Below are positions 19,301 to 28,208 of a DNA stretch of 64,000 bases, piece after piece; position 1 is the first letter of the stretch; every line of letters starts with the position of its first letter. A model generated the notes under the pieces. The model was not told the origin of the DNA. It made no database searches and saw only the letters and a program-made list of their open reading frames with translations. The stretch covers positions 916,768 through 980,767 of the forward strand of contig NZ_LN906597.1 of the NCBI RefSeq assembly GCF_001460935.1, given 5' to 3'. Origin of the DNA: Candidatus Ichthyocystis hellenicum (GTDB taxonomy: Bacteria > Pseudomonadota > Gammaproteobacteria > Burkholderiales > 2013Ark19i). A program made the translations under genes and the position numbers.

Positions 19301-20445
19301 ACATTATTAAGCTTGTAAATGCTGCATTGAAAAATTTGTGTAGAGGTGTTTGGGAGGACGTAACTTCTTCTTCCAGGGGTGATTCTATTGATATTAAAAA
19401 ACGTGAAGTAACTGCCACTCGTAATAATCATTGTTTCGGTGAAGTTTCTTCGCCATCCGCTAGTGTTTCACGTGGTATGGAGATAGATGACGAAGATGAT
19501 ATTTCTAAGCTTGTTATTTATCATGAAGATGATCGTGCTCTTTACAAAGCTAAGAAGAGTATTTCCTTTGAGATAAATAGGTGTGTTTGTGTTAAGTTTA
19601 GTAACATGTTAAGAGGTAACTATAGATTTGAGGATGGTACTACCATAAGCAATTTGTTTTCTTGGAAAGATATATCTAAAAAAATGATGCCTTTTGCTAA
19701 AGAAGAAATTAATATTGTTCTAGAAAAGAAGCGCATAAAGATAAATGATCTTTTGCTAAGATCACGTGTTGACGTTTCTCCTCCTAATAGTTCTATTACA
19801 ACTAGAATTACTAGAGAGATTACGTCTAATGAAAGGTCTTCTGTAGTTAAAAATATTATGAAATCGGTATTTAAACAGGTAGTTCATAATTTAGGTAGAG
19901 TGTGGAGTAGGGTTATTAATTCCTTAGACGATAAGTTTCTTGACTTGTCTGATGGTGGTTCATTGAATAGCCCTACTGTATCAAAAAAGGGTAATTCTAG
20001 AAAAAGCAGCGCATTACCTGTAAGACTGCCAGATCTTGGTGAGGCAGATAAAGCAGAGCTTGACAATATTAGACTCGAATTTATTGGGAATTTAGATTCA
20101 ATAATATGTGAAGTTATTAGGTCAATGTCATTAAATTTTGATTCGTCCTTTAATATAAATAATGTGATTTCTGCTGTGTCTTATAGAAGTGATTCTTTAT
20201 TTAAAGAAGAGGGGTTTTTTTCTAGGTTGAAGTTATTATTAGAAAATGCAAAAATCATTGAATTATCCGGGAATGATAGATTTATTACTGATGATGAGAG
20301 CAACAATATTTTTCAAAAATTTATGGATAATATTTATAGCGACAGAGATTATCTTGTTAAGAAACGTGTTGGGAAGTTTAGATCTCTGGTTATGTCCTCA
20401 GTGCGCAAGACATCTACTGCTGTGAATAGTTGTAAAGGATTGTAA
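16330..20445 (+). CDS. Array gene 5: fused double paralogue, two B-C-D-CTD units
   Basis: 1,371 aa, the longest complete member. The leader (MDTIFVCGNQYCFDQ) is like that of the gene at 5320. First unit: B from residue 73 (WGVNLHPDDN), C from 234, D from 412, CTD 581-697 (ends DYLVRKRTG). The frame then runs without a stop through about 25 residues into a second unit: B from 721 (DMWGLNIHPNDN), C from 881, D from 1061 and CTD 1233-1350. The CTD is normally the end of these proteins, so this is a head-to-tail fusion that lost the intergenic region between two units. The two halves are diverged, so the fusion is not brand new. No signal peptide, membrane helix or enzyme motif is seen; function is unknown. 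Confidence 0.9.
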   Translation: MDTIFVCGNQYCFDQGACNSHSDKDDEDKRCCDDKYKVDTDYSERNSLLCSSSDVSVKISHYLPKFEPNKSIMDIWGVNLHPDDNKAILFIRRKFSIEIRDYLRKLFWDMLNDNTVLSSGKMLRKYSWSLVSSELFPIAMGSIKLILDEQYKKLDLILSNASILDFDGNNDSSFITRKIKDDEKNILMVRAKSFISRRLISIVRLSWLDVAKTSIGYDCGATSKAEKVDLCINLGVNVRCSDVVDILNVSNKFSCNIKSKIHDKFSDIIRNKNKFDDGTAIGKFNWFRVYRKLFPIAQEEVRCILEDENKELEKTISRARVVVNSTVDREITGEEKSIIVINIMRFVHSTLKRLCKIVWDDIINSLKCDSNCSECNVKSSDYKENSIVDVFSSAAEVEDLSKVKVCDNSDNLKVNICYDDDLAIYRVRKDISFEINRCICNKFINFIKNNNKSSDNIIFSSCSWKDVSKSMLPIARKEINCVIEKESVKINEILLKSRVDICPYDISIATKMTREITLAEISTVMKSIINSISKQVLHNLGRVWNRVVKSLGDGCYVSSNVNTTSEEFKSEEGCVQSFGLLDLKESHKEALDNIRIEFIGNIDEIIEKVVCSLSLKIYTPSDIDSIILDVSKLSDNLFKEEGFFSRVESLLVNAEIFESPGKYRSVTDKERHDIFKSFMDNINSDIDYLVRKRTGCVDLVVRREIFNSATVVRDRGSYIIDMWGLNIHPNDNKLILATRKKFSIKIRDNIHRLFYGMLNDKFVLPNGKVISKCPWSLVANELFPIAMESVRMIMEEQYKELDKILSKVRIVDNSGNNFSNYDARDVTSYEKDNLMARAKSFIHRRLVNSIRLSWIDVSKTHKPYYHKEMSECIYKGEDKDGSFVFKLRCDDALNIMYLRRKFSSKIRSAIYEKFTEIINHKRDFINGSDIGRFDWHVVSKELFPIAKEEIKYIFEDEVIALKEIISESRVLVDSGVDRELTSYEKSIVLKNIIKLVNAALKNLCRGVWEDVTSSSRGDSIDIKKREVTATRNNHCFGEVSSPSASVSRGMEIDDEDDISKLVIYHEDDRALYKAKKSISFEINRCVCVKFSNMLRGNYRFEDGTTISNLFSWKDISKKMMPFAKEEINIVLEKKRIKINDLLLRSRVDVSPPNSSITTRITREITSNERSSVVKNIMKSVFKQVVHNLGRVWSRVINSLDDKFLDLSDGGSLNSPTVSKKGNSRKSSALPVRLPDLGEADKAELDNIRLEFIGNLDSIICEVIRSMSLNFDSSFNINNVISAVSYRSDSLFKEEGFFSRLKLLLENAKIIELSGNDRFITDDESNNIFQKFMDNIYSDRDYLVKKRVGKFRSLVMSSVRKTSTAVNSCKGL

Positions 20446-20624
20446 ATTTTATAGTGTAATCATATGTACCTAAAAATTAAATTTATTTTTCGATATAGGA
20501 CATTTTATAGATTGTTAGTGTCATTTTATGAATTTAGTTCTGTGAGAAGCGATTATACTTACAGTAATTTATTAATAAGAATAATACGATCCGTTACCTA
20601 CATATGATATAGTAAGGCTTTGTT

Positions 20625-20652
20625 CTTACTTTAGGTTGGAAATATTCACATT
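20625..20652 (+). promoter_or_regulatory. Shared upstream element of array gene 6
   Basis: CTTACTTTAGG, then AATATTCACATT, matches the element CTTTACTTTT..ATTATCATT of later genes and ends 30 bp before ATG 20683. Its right end overlaps an inverted repeat. Confidence 0.45.
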
Positions 20653-20663
20653 CTGTGTGAATA
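20643..20663. promoter_or_regulatory. Inverted repeat before array gene 6
   Basis: Perfect 8-bp arms TATTCACA and TGTGAATA are separated by TTCTG, 20 bp upstream of the start codon. This could be an operator or an mRNA hairpin; role unknown. Confidence 0.4.
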
Positions 20664-20682
20664 AGTACAGTAAGGTTTATGT

Positions 20683-23600
20683 ATGTATCTTCAAGGAAAA
20701 AGTGATTGTGTTGATCGAGATAGTCATGATGAATCCTATCTAGAAACTAATCCTAGCTCTTCATTTTTACAAATAGATCATAATTATATTGCTCCAGATG
20801 CAAGCAGCTACTATAAAAATAGCTCGTCATGCGTTTCTCAACGATCATCACGAGAAAATTTTTTACATGTTAGCGATGGGTGGAGTACTGATATTGATAC
20901 AATATCAGATATTTACGGTGATGATTTCTTTAAATTACATGCTAATAAGTGCGGGTACTGTTTGACTGAAGGTTTTTTATTAGCTATTAACAAATACAAG
21001 CGTGACTTTATAGAAAGAGTAGATTCCATTTTCATTAATTTATCTAATGCTTTTTGTTTTTTGAAAGAGTTAAACCCTCATAAAATAAACGTGGTCAAGT
21101 TGACTCGTGAAATTTACTCTTCTTTTTATGAGAATTTGTATTGTCTAAGGACTAAGTGTATTTATTTTATACATCATGATGTTATTCCAGTTATTGCCAA
21201 AAGAACTTTTTACTGTGATGCTATTGATAGCAGCGCTGGTCGTATAATAACATATCCTGAGATGGAGCAATTATTTTTACATCTTGTTGCTACTTTGGAG
21301 AAATTAATTATAGCAAGATCAGTAAAGAATTGGCGTGATTCTTGTAATGAAAATAAGTCCGTATTGTCAGTAATTCCAGGAATCGATTTTACGGATCCAT
21401 TCAATAATTCTTTTGCATGTATGCACTGTTCTAACATAATTAACGATCATAGAAAGATTTATCCGGCTGCATTTATACATAAGTTCGGAGTATATATTTC
21501 TTTTATGGCTGTAGACAATATAGATGACATGATATCCCGCTTCGTTCGTACTTTTAACGATAAATTAAAAAAAGTTGTTCATTCTAAGTGTGTTCATATT
21601 TGTAATTACAGCGATAGAGTTGATTATGATCTTAGGGAATTACGTAATGAATTATATAGCAAATTAAGTGTTGAATTTAAGTTAATAGAAGAAGAGTTTG
21701 ATCGGAAGGTAGCAGAAAAAACAGTTGTGCATAACTTTAGTAATTTTTTGAGCAATTTATCTATTTGGGATAAAAATAAAGGAGTAGTTGTTAATTCTGT
21801 GCTAACTTTCAGCGAAATTATTAGTTACATGAGAAATTTTTTAATGAACAAGTATACTGATGATTTATTTAATATTATTAGATGTTTTAGAGAAATGGAA
21901 GTTAAGAAAGGTGGATCAGAAAACAGTAATTTATGCACCATAAAAAGTATGTGGGGGGTTAAACTTCACCCTAAAGATAAAGTTGGTATTTTACATATCA
22001 GGAAGAAATTTTCTGCTAAATGTAGGTCTGTTATCCGGGATAAGTTTTGTGAAATGTTAGAAGATAGACGTATTTTTTTTGACAGTACTATAGTTGATTG
22101 GGGTATCGTTTCTAAAAGCATACTTCCTGTGGCTAAGGAAGCGGTTAAGTATATTGTCAGTGATGAATGTTTAGAGGTATATAATTTTTTGTTTAAAGTT
22201 CGTGTGCTAGATAATATTAGTATATTTGATGGATCTTGTGCCGGTACAAGAAAGATTACATCTACAGAGAGAGATAAAATTTTTACCTTTTATGTAAATA
22301 ATATATATCGTAGGAATGGGCGTTTATTTTCTAGCATATGGAACGATTTAATTATAGAACGTGGTTGTAAAGAAAAATATTTTAGGGGAAGTATAGAAAT
22401 TAACCTCCGTTACAGTGATGATGTTGCTATTTTTGATGTTAGGAGTAAATTTTCATCTAAAATTAGATCTAATATCTATGAAAAATTTAGTGAGATGATA
22501 ATCAATAAACATAAATTTGATGATGGTACTATTATTGATAAATTTGATTGGGATAAGTTATCTAAGAACTTATTTCCAATTGCTATGGAAGAAGTTAAGC
22601 TTATTCTTGATGATGAAAGTAAGGAACTAGAAGAAGTTATATCTAGATCACGTGTGATTATTAATTCCAGCCTTGATAGAGATATCATGAATAAAGAAAA
22701 GTCTTCTGTTTTTAAAGATGTAATGAAAATTGTATATGGAGAATTAAATTTTTTGTTTAAGGATGCATGGGAATTAGTTCTATCTTCATTGAAAGATGAT
22801 GCTATTAGCTGTGTATCTAATACTAACTCTTCGGTAAATTTTGTTGGTGAGTCTTTTTTGCCATCAATGGATGATGTAGATGTTGAGGTGGTAGATTCTA
22901 GCAGTAAGTGGAGTAACTCAAAGCTTAAGCTTCATCATGAAGACGATGTTGCTATTTTTAATCAAATTAATAGATTTGTTGATGAGATGAACAAAATTAT
23001 TGTGACTAAATTTGTTGGGATAGTTAATAACAAAGGTTACGAGTTTGAGGATGGTACAACTATGAATTTTATGGACTCATGGGGAAGTGTGTCTGAAAGA
23101 CTGGAGCCTATTGTAAAAGAACAAGTTAGTCCAATTATGAAATTGGCACGTGTAGAAATAAATAGAATGTTACTTGAATCAAGGGCAATTTTTTATAAAT
23201 TGGATGGAACTGATGTAATTAGGAAGCTTACAGAATATGAAAGGAAAGATGTCTTGGAAAATGCTCTTGAATCTTTACATAAACTAGTAATGAAATGTTT
23301 AGGTAAAATCTGGGCAGATGCTGTTGCTGGAACAACATCAATATGTCTTCTTAATCTTAGGGAAGTAGATAAGCTAAATATTGATAATGTTAAGTTAGAG
23401 TTTGTTGGAAGTTTAGGAAAGATTGTGGATGAAGTTTCTACTCTGCTATTGTCAAAAGTTGATGCATTATATACTTGCATTGATGATATTAATGTTGATG
23501 TCTTTAATGTTGTACATGAAAAAAGTCAGGATTTATTTAGGGAGGGAGGTTTTTTTTTCAGGGTAGATTCATTGCTTTCAAGCTCTCAACTTGTTGACTC

Positions 23601-23748
23601 ATATGGTAAGTATAGATTTATTACTGACGAAGAAAAGGAATATCTGCTTAAAGAATTTATAAGTATCATCGATCATGATATAGGCTGTCTTGTTAAGAAA
23701 CGTAATAGCAAACTTAATAATACATTTTTTCCTATGCTGACAGATTAG
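20683..23748 (+). CDS. Array gene 6: N-A-C-D-CTD paralogue lacking B
   Basis: 1,021 aa. This is the first intact gene in the window to start with the N domain: GYCLTEGFLL near residue 100, TYPEMEQLFL near 190, PAAFIHKFG near 260. A starts at 423 (WGVKLHPKDK), C at 570 (NLRYSDD), D at 747 (KLHHEDD) and CTD at about 887 (REVDKLNIDNVKLEFVG), ending with CLVKKRNSKL. Module B is missing: A's closing segment is followed directly by C after a short linker. The ATG at 20679 stops after eight codons, so 20683 (MYLQGKSD) is the start; it lies 30 bp after the shared upstream element. About 190 bp separates it from the next gene. Function is unknown. Confidence 0.9.
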   Translation: MYLQGKSDCVDRDSHDESYLETNPSSSFLQIDHNYIAPDASSYYKNSSSCVSQRSSRENFLHVSDGWSTDIDTISDIYGDDFFKLHANKCGYCLTEGFLLAINKYKRDFIERVDSIFINLSNAFCFLKELNPHKINVVKLTREIYSSFYENLYCLRTKCIYFIHHDVIPVIAKRTFYCDAIDSSAGRIITYPEMEQLFLHLVATLEKLIIARSVKNWRDSCNENKSVLSVIPGIDFTDPFNNSFACMHCSNIINDHRKIYPAAFIHKFGVYISFMAVDNIDDMISRFVRTFNDKLKKVVHSKCVHICNYSDRVDYDLRELRNELYSKLSVEFKLIEEEFDRKVAEKTVVHNFSNFLSNLSIWDKNKGVVVNSVLTFSEIISYMRNFLMNKYTDDLFNIIRCFREMEVKKGGSENSNLCTIKSMWGVKLHPKDKVGILHIRKKFSAKCRSVIRDKFCEMLEDRRIFFDSTIVDWGIVSKSILPVAKEAVKYIVSDECLEVYNFLFKVRVLDNISIFDGSCAGTRKITSTERDKIFTFYVNNIYRRNGRLFSSIWNDLIIERGCKEKYFRGSIEINLRYSDDVAIFDVRSKFSSKIRSNIYEKFSEMIINKHKFDDGTIIDKFDWDKLSKNLFPIAMEEVKLILDDESKELEEVISRSRVIINSSLDRDIMNKEKSSVFKDVMKIVYGELNFLFKDAWELVLSSLKDDAISCVSNTNSSVNFVGESFLPSMDDVDVEVVDSSSKWSNSKLKLHHEDDVAIFNQINRFVDEMNKIIVTKFVGIVNNKGYEFEDGTTMNFMDSWGSVSERLEPIVKEQVSPIMKLARVEINRMLLESRAIFYKLDGTDVIRKLTEYERKDVLENALESLHKLVMKCLGKIWADAVAGTTSICLLNLREVDKLNIDNVKLEFVGSLGKIVDEVSTLLLSKVDALYTCIDDINVDVFNVVHEKSQDLFREGGFFFRVDSLLSSSQLVDSYGKYRFITDEEKEYLLKEFISIIDHDIGCLVKKRNSKLNNTFFPMLTD

Positions 23749-23885
23749 CCTGATATGTTGATTGTAAATCTAAGGTGTGTGATTACCGTTGTACGTAAAA
23801 GCGATGCTTTTTGAATCAATAAGTTTTTATATGATATAAACATATTGTATTTAATTTTACTAGAGTATGATCTAGTAAAATATTT

Positions 23886-23915
23886 CTTTACTTTTCTTGT
23901 AATAATATTATCATT
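23886..23915 (+). promoter_or_regulatory. Shared upstream element of array gene 7
   Basis: CTTTACTTTTCTTG, then TAATAATATTATCATT. TTTACT and TATTAT are 13 bp apart and the block ends 27 bp before ATG 23943. The next bases (GCCTTATGAAT) match the leader of the gene at 16330. It is probably a promoter plus conserved leader, judged by conservation between paralogues. Confidence 0.55.
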
Positions 23916-23942
23916 GCCTTATGAATAGAACCCAGTAAAATT

Positions 23943-26900
23943 ATGTATAGCATAAGTTCTCATGGAAAACGGTGCTTTGTTTTTGGTGATAGTGATGCTG
24001 AATCTGGTATAACTAATCCTCAGTCTTCGTCTTCGCCAGTGTCGGTTTCGTGTTTTCCTCAAGATTGTTCATCTTTATTTTCTAAATTTTCCCTGGATTT
24101 GTGTACTACTTGTGGGTATGAATTTGGTTTTGAAAGCTTAGATGTTTTAGACGATGTTTTTTTGCGGGAGTATGTTTCTAAGTGTGGATATAAGTTTACT
24201 GATTATTTTTTGTTGATTGTTAATGATCATAAGATTCTCTTTATAGAGAAAATAGATTCTATTTTGACTGGTTTATGTAGTAGCTTCGATTTTTTGAGAG
24301 ATTTAGGACAAGAAAATATAGATATAAGGCTCCTGATGGATAGAATTTGTGCCTCTTTTTCTAGGTGTTTGTGCGATTTAAGGTCTAAGTGTGTTGATTT
24401 TTTACGTGCTGATATTATTCCTAAGATAATAAAAAGTATTTTTGATTCTGATCTTGTTTGCGTTATTTCCGATCGTATGGTTAGTTATTCAGAAAGAGAA
24501 CAATTGTTTTTGTACTTCGTTGCTTCTTTAGAGAAGCTAATTATGATAAAGGCAATGAAGTATTGGAGATATTTTTGTAGTGAAAATAAGTATGTTTTGT
24601 CATTGATTCCTAGTGTCGATTACAGTAATCCTTTAGCTCGTGCTTATGTTTTTGATGGAACTAGTGTACCTAATGTTAATCATCCTGCTGCATTTACTAA
24701 TAGATTTGGGGTATGTATTTCTTTTGTTGCAGCTGATGAAATTGACAGGATGATATTTAGTTTTATCATAAAATGTGATGACGTATTGAGAAAAGTTATT
24801 CGCTATAAGTGTCTGTATATTTATAATTACAGTGATAGCACTGATAGTGATCTTAGAAAGTTGTATGATTCCGTGATTGATAAATTTAAACTCCTAATAG
24901 AGGAAGAGTTTAATAAAAAAATCATCGAAGATAAAATAGATAACATATTAAATGATTTTTTGAACAAGTTGATACTATGGGATAATAATAAGGTTGTTTC
25001 GGCAAATAGAACCTTGCTTTTTAAAAAAATTACTGAATACATGCTAGATTTACTGATAAATAAGTCAACTTGTGGTGCGCGTAGTATTATTGGAGATTTT
25101 AGAGAAGGTAGATTGTCATTTATAAACCGTTTCTCGAGGGACTGGAGATCTAGGTGGGGAGTTAAGCTTCATCCTGAAGATAGCCATAAAATTTCATTTA
25201 TTAGATCTAAGTATTACTGCAAGGTCAGAAAGTTCATTAGGGATAAATTTTGTGAGATGATAAAGAAAGAATATAAATTTTTAGATGGCACAGTCATTAG
25301 TATGGTTGATTGGGATAAGATTTCAAAAAATCTTCTCCCAATCGCTCAAGAAGAGGTGAAATTATTCGTGATAATGGAACATCAAGAGCTGATGGTATTT
25401 TTATCTAATGTGCGTGTGTTTGATGATAGCAGTGTGTTTGATGGATCTTCCTATGGTACTAGGGATGCTACAGTTGAGGAGAAGGATAAAATTTTTAGAT
25501 TCTCTACCGAATTAATATCAACTAAGAATAAAGAGTTGTTTATTAGGGTATGGAAAAATATCACAGAAGAGGGTTTGTTTGAATCTAAATCTAAGCGTTT
25601 ATCCTTGAATTGGAGGAGTAAGTGGGGAGTTAGACTTTATCCGGAAGACAATTATGAAATTTTGTCCATCAGGAGGAGGTTTGAGGCCAAGTTTGCTAGA
25701 ATTATCAGGAATAAGTTTTCTGCAATGCTAAAAGAAGGTTATAAATTTTCGGATGATACAATCATAGATTTTGTTTGTTGGGATAAAATTTCAGATAACT
25801 TATTTCCTGTTGCTCAAGAAATGGTAAAAAATCTTGTTGATAGGGAATGTTTGGAATTATCCAGGTTTTTGCTTAATGTTCGTATATTGGGTAAGAATAA
25901 TATATTTGACGGGTCTTGTTTGATTTCAAGAAATGCTACTGTTGAGGAAAGGGATAGAATTTTTAGAGGTTCTGTTGCATATATACATAAAAGGAATAAG
26001 GAATTATTTGGTAAAATATGGAATAGTTTAATTAGTGAAGCGGAAGATAATAATACTAAACAGATTGATCATTTTGATGGTTTATTAAAATCTGACAGCG
26101 ATGATAATTGTGTAGACTCGATGCCTGCGTCTTCTGTTAATGATGATGTTCCATTATCTGCTTCTGCTCCTACAATAGATGATGAAGCTTCCCTGGCTGT
26201 TTCTTTGCAATCATTGGGTAAGGTAGATTCGGTTATTAATACATGGGGATTAAATATCCATCCTGTTGATTGTAGGTTTATTCTTTCTATAAGGAAAAAA
26301 TTTTCAAACAAAGTTAGAAATCATCTTATTGAACTATTTTCTAGTATGCTGGAGAATAGAGCTGTCCTTCCAAGTGGTAGAGTGTTGGGTTCTTGTTCTT
26401 GGGCTTCTATTTCTTCTGAGTTATCTCAGGTAGCTATAAAATCAACCGAATCTATTGTTGAAAATCAATATGTAGAATTAGGTAAATTTTTATCTAAGGC
26501 ACGTGTGGTAGATGTTGATAAAAGTGATTCTTCATCTTGTGTTGTTAGGGTTGTTACAGATGATGAAAAAAGAAGTCTTATGGTACGTGCTAGAAAACTT
26601 GTAGATAAACGATTAAGTGACTCCTTCAGATTTTCATGGATGTATGTAGTTTGTAGGAATTCGGCAGATACTTTAGATGATTATGAAGGAGACTGCCAAA
26701 ATGAAAATCTAATAAATGTTAACGGAGGTTCAGTAATTGTACTTCGTTATAGTGATAATATTGACATTTTGAACACCAGAAAAAAGTATACGAATGAGAT
26801 TAAATCTGTTGCCTATGATAAATTTAAAGAAATGATGAGTAGTAGGTATAAGTTTGATGATGGTACTGTTATTGGAAAGATTGGTTGGCATGTGGCATCT

Positions 26901-27566
26901 AAAAAAATATTGCCAATAATTAATGATGAAGTTAAGAATATTTTTGAAAATGAGAGAATAGAATTGGGTAATATTTTATCTGTGGCAAGCGTAGTTGTTA
27001 GTGATGGAACTCATAGATCCATTACCTCTGAAGAAAGGAGTATAGTTTTACGAAATGTTATGAAACGTGTATATATTTCATCTAAAGTTTTATATAGGAG
27101 AGTATGGAATATAGTTATTGAATTACCGGAATTTGAGGATCTTGGGGAATGGGAAAGTGGAGGTTCTGGAATTAATCTTCGTTTAGTTGACGATGACGCT
27201 ATTTTTAGTGTTAGGAGAAGATTTTCTTCTTTGATTGGAGGGGTTGTACGTGATAAGTTTATTGCTATGCTAAATAATAAATATAAATTCGATGATGGTT
27301 CTTCTATTGGTGCATTTGCTTGGTTTAGGATGTCTAAAAAATTGTTGCCAATTGTTAAACATGAAGTTAGTGGTATCATAAAAAATGAGCGGGAAGAACT
27401 AGAAAAGGTTATATCTTTATCTCGTGTAGTAGTTGATCGTAAGGCTGATAGAGAACTTACTGATGTAGAAAAAAATGTAGTTTTAGAAAAAGTTATGAGT
27501 CTTGTATATAGTTCTTCAAAAGTTCTATTTAAGAGAATATGGATTAGGGTAATTAATTCTTTATAA
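23943..27566 (+). CDS. Array gene 7: N-A-A-B-C-C paralogue lacking D and CTD
   Basis: 1,207 aa. MYSISSHGK matches the usual start motif M-[YH]-[NS]-[IV]. The N domain (GYKFTDYFLL, SYSEREQLFL, PAAFTNRFG) is followed by two A modules, from residue 403 (WGVKLHPEDS) and 557 (WGVRLYPEDN), then B from 766 (WGLNIHPVD), C1 from 930 (LRYSDN) and C2 from 1073 (LRLVDDD). It ends at the closing segment of C2 (KRIWIRVINSL). D and CTD are absent, and the 640 bp after the stop shows no convincing trace of them. A and C are each doubled, so module number has changed twice within one gene. The start lies 27 bp after the shared upstream element. Function is unknown. Confidence 0.9.
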   Translation: MYSISSHGKRCFVFGDSDAESGITNPQSSSSPVSVSCFPQDCSSLFSKFSLDLCTTCGYEFGFESLDVLDDVFLREYVSKCGYKFTDYFLLIVNDHKILFIEKIDSILTGLCSSFDFLRDLGQENIDIRLLMDRICASFSRCLCDLRSKCVDFLRADIIPKIIKSIFDSDLVCVISDRMVSYSEREQLFLYFVASLEKLIMIKAMKYWRYFCSENKYVLSLIPSVDYSNPLARAYVFDGTSVPNVNHPAAFTNRFGVCISFVAADEIDRMIFSFIIKCDDVLRKVIRYKCLYIYNYSDSTDSDLRKLYDSVIDKFKLLIEEEFNKKIIEDKIDNILNDFLNKLILWDNNKVVSANRTLLFKKITEYMLDLLINKSTCGARSIIGDFREGRLSFINRFSRDWRSRWGVKLHPEDSHKISFIRSKYYCKVRKFIRDKFCEMIKKEYKFLDGTVISMVDWDKISKNLLPIAQEEVKLFVIMEHQELMVFLSNVRVFDDSSVFDGSSYGTRDATVEEKDKIFRFSTELISTKNKELFIRVWKNITEEGLFESKSKRLSLNWRSKWGVRLYPEDNYEILSIRRRFEAKFARIIRNKFSAMLKEGYKFSDDTIIDFVCWDKISDNLFPVAQEMVKNLVDRECLELSRFLLNVRILGKNNIFDGSCLISRNATVEERDRIFRGSVAYIHKRNKELFGKIWNSLISEAEDNNTKQIDHFDGLLKSDSDDNCVDSMPASSVNDDVPLSASAPTIDDEASLAVSLQSLGKVDSVINTWGLNIHPVDCRFILSIRKKFSNKVRNHLIELFSSMLENRAVLPSGRVLGSCSWASISSELSQVAIKSTESIVENQYVELGKFLSKARVVDVDKSDSSSCVVRVVTDDEKRSLMVRARKLVDKRLSDSFRFSWMYVVCRNSADTLDDYEGDCQNENLINVNGGSVIVLRYSDNIDILNTRKKYTNEIKSVAYDKFKEMMSSRYKFDDGTVIGKIGWHVASKKILPIINDEVKNIFENERIELGNILSVASVVVSDGTHRSITSEERSIVLRNVMKRVYISSKVLYRRVWNIVIELPEFEDLGEWESGGSGINLRLVDDDAIFSVRRRFSSLIGGVVRDKFIAMLNNKYKFDDGSSIGAFAWFRMSKKLLPIVKHEVSGIIKNEREELEKVISLSRVVVDRKADRELTDVEKNVVLEKVMSLVYSSSKVLFKRIWIRVINSL

Positions 27567-28140
27567 TAAGAGTTTTTTCTATTTCTAATCTCTAAATAAA
27601 ATTTATCAGGGGTTGGAAAATTATCATAAAAGATATACAGCTAAAATCATGTGTGGTATTTTTTACTTGATGTTATAAAATACCATTATAAAAATTACAA
27701 TAGATTATTAGTCTATGTATATTTGTGATCATACTATTTAAAGATCATTAATAAGTAATGTCATATAATTATAATTTACCTTATCAATAATTTCTTGTTT
27801 TATTTATTACTATAGGGCTACATTTGTAATTTGCTATTATTTTTTGTTGGTAAATATGGTAATGCGTAGGTGTATTTTTATATGTAGAATTTTATATTTA
27901 TCAGTTGGTGTATGGTTGTATTTATTAGTAATGGGGATAGTTGTCGTACTTATAGGATCTATTAATGTAAGTACAAAAAATAATAAATTGTAGTGTGAGA
28001 TGTATAAAATATTAAATATCTCGTTGCGATTTTATAGAGATTAATAAATGTTTGATAATTTATCTTCATGATTTCAAGTTTTCATAGTCTCAAAATTTAT
28101 CTATTTGCGTGTATTGTAAATACAAAATTACAAAATGATG
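27567..28140. other. Intergenic region after array gene 7
   Basis: AT-rich, with no clear family fragment although the preceding gene lacks D and CTD. The only item worth listing is a possible small membrane-protein frame at 27856-27993. Confidence 0.35.
27856..27993 (+). CDS. Possible 45-aa single-pass membrane protein
   Basis: ATG 27856 opens 45 codons ending at TAG 27991-27993. The product has a basic start (MVMRRCIFICR), a hydrophobic stretch of roughly 24 residues centred on VWLYLLVMGIVVVLIG, and a polar basic tail (STKNNKL), which is the shape of a small inner-membrane protein. There is no clear ribosome binding site and no recognised family. In AT-rich DNA such a frame can arise by chance, so this is tentative. 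Confidence 0.2.
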   Translation: MVMRRCIFICRILYLSVGVWLYLLVMGIVVVLIGSINVSTKNNKL

Positions 28141-28175
28141 CTTTACTTTTTAATTAATAATACAATATTATCATT
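28141..28175 (+). promoter_or_regulatory. Shared upstream element of array gene 8
   Basis: CTTTACTTTTTAATTAATAA, then TACAATATTATCATT, ending 33 bp before ATG 28209. It is one of the strongest copies, with 5 extra bases before ATTATCATT compared with the gene at 23943. Confidence 0.55.
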
Positions 28176-28208
28176 TCTACTTTAAGAATACAGATAAAGA
28201 AACATTAT

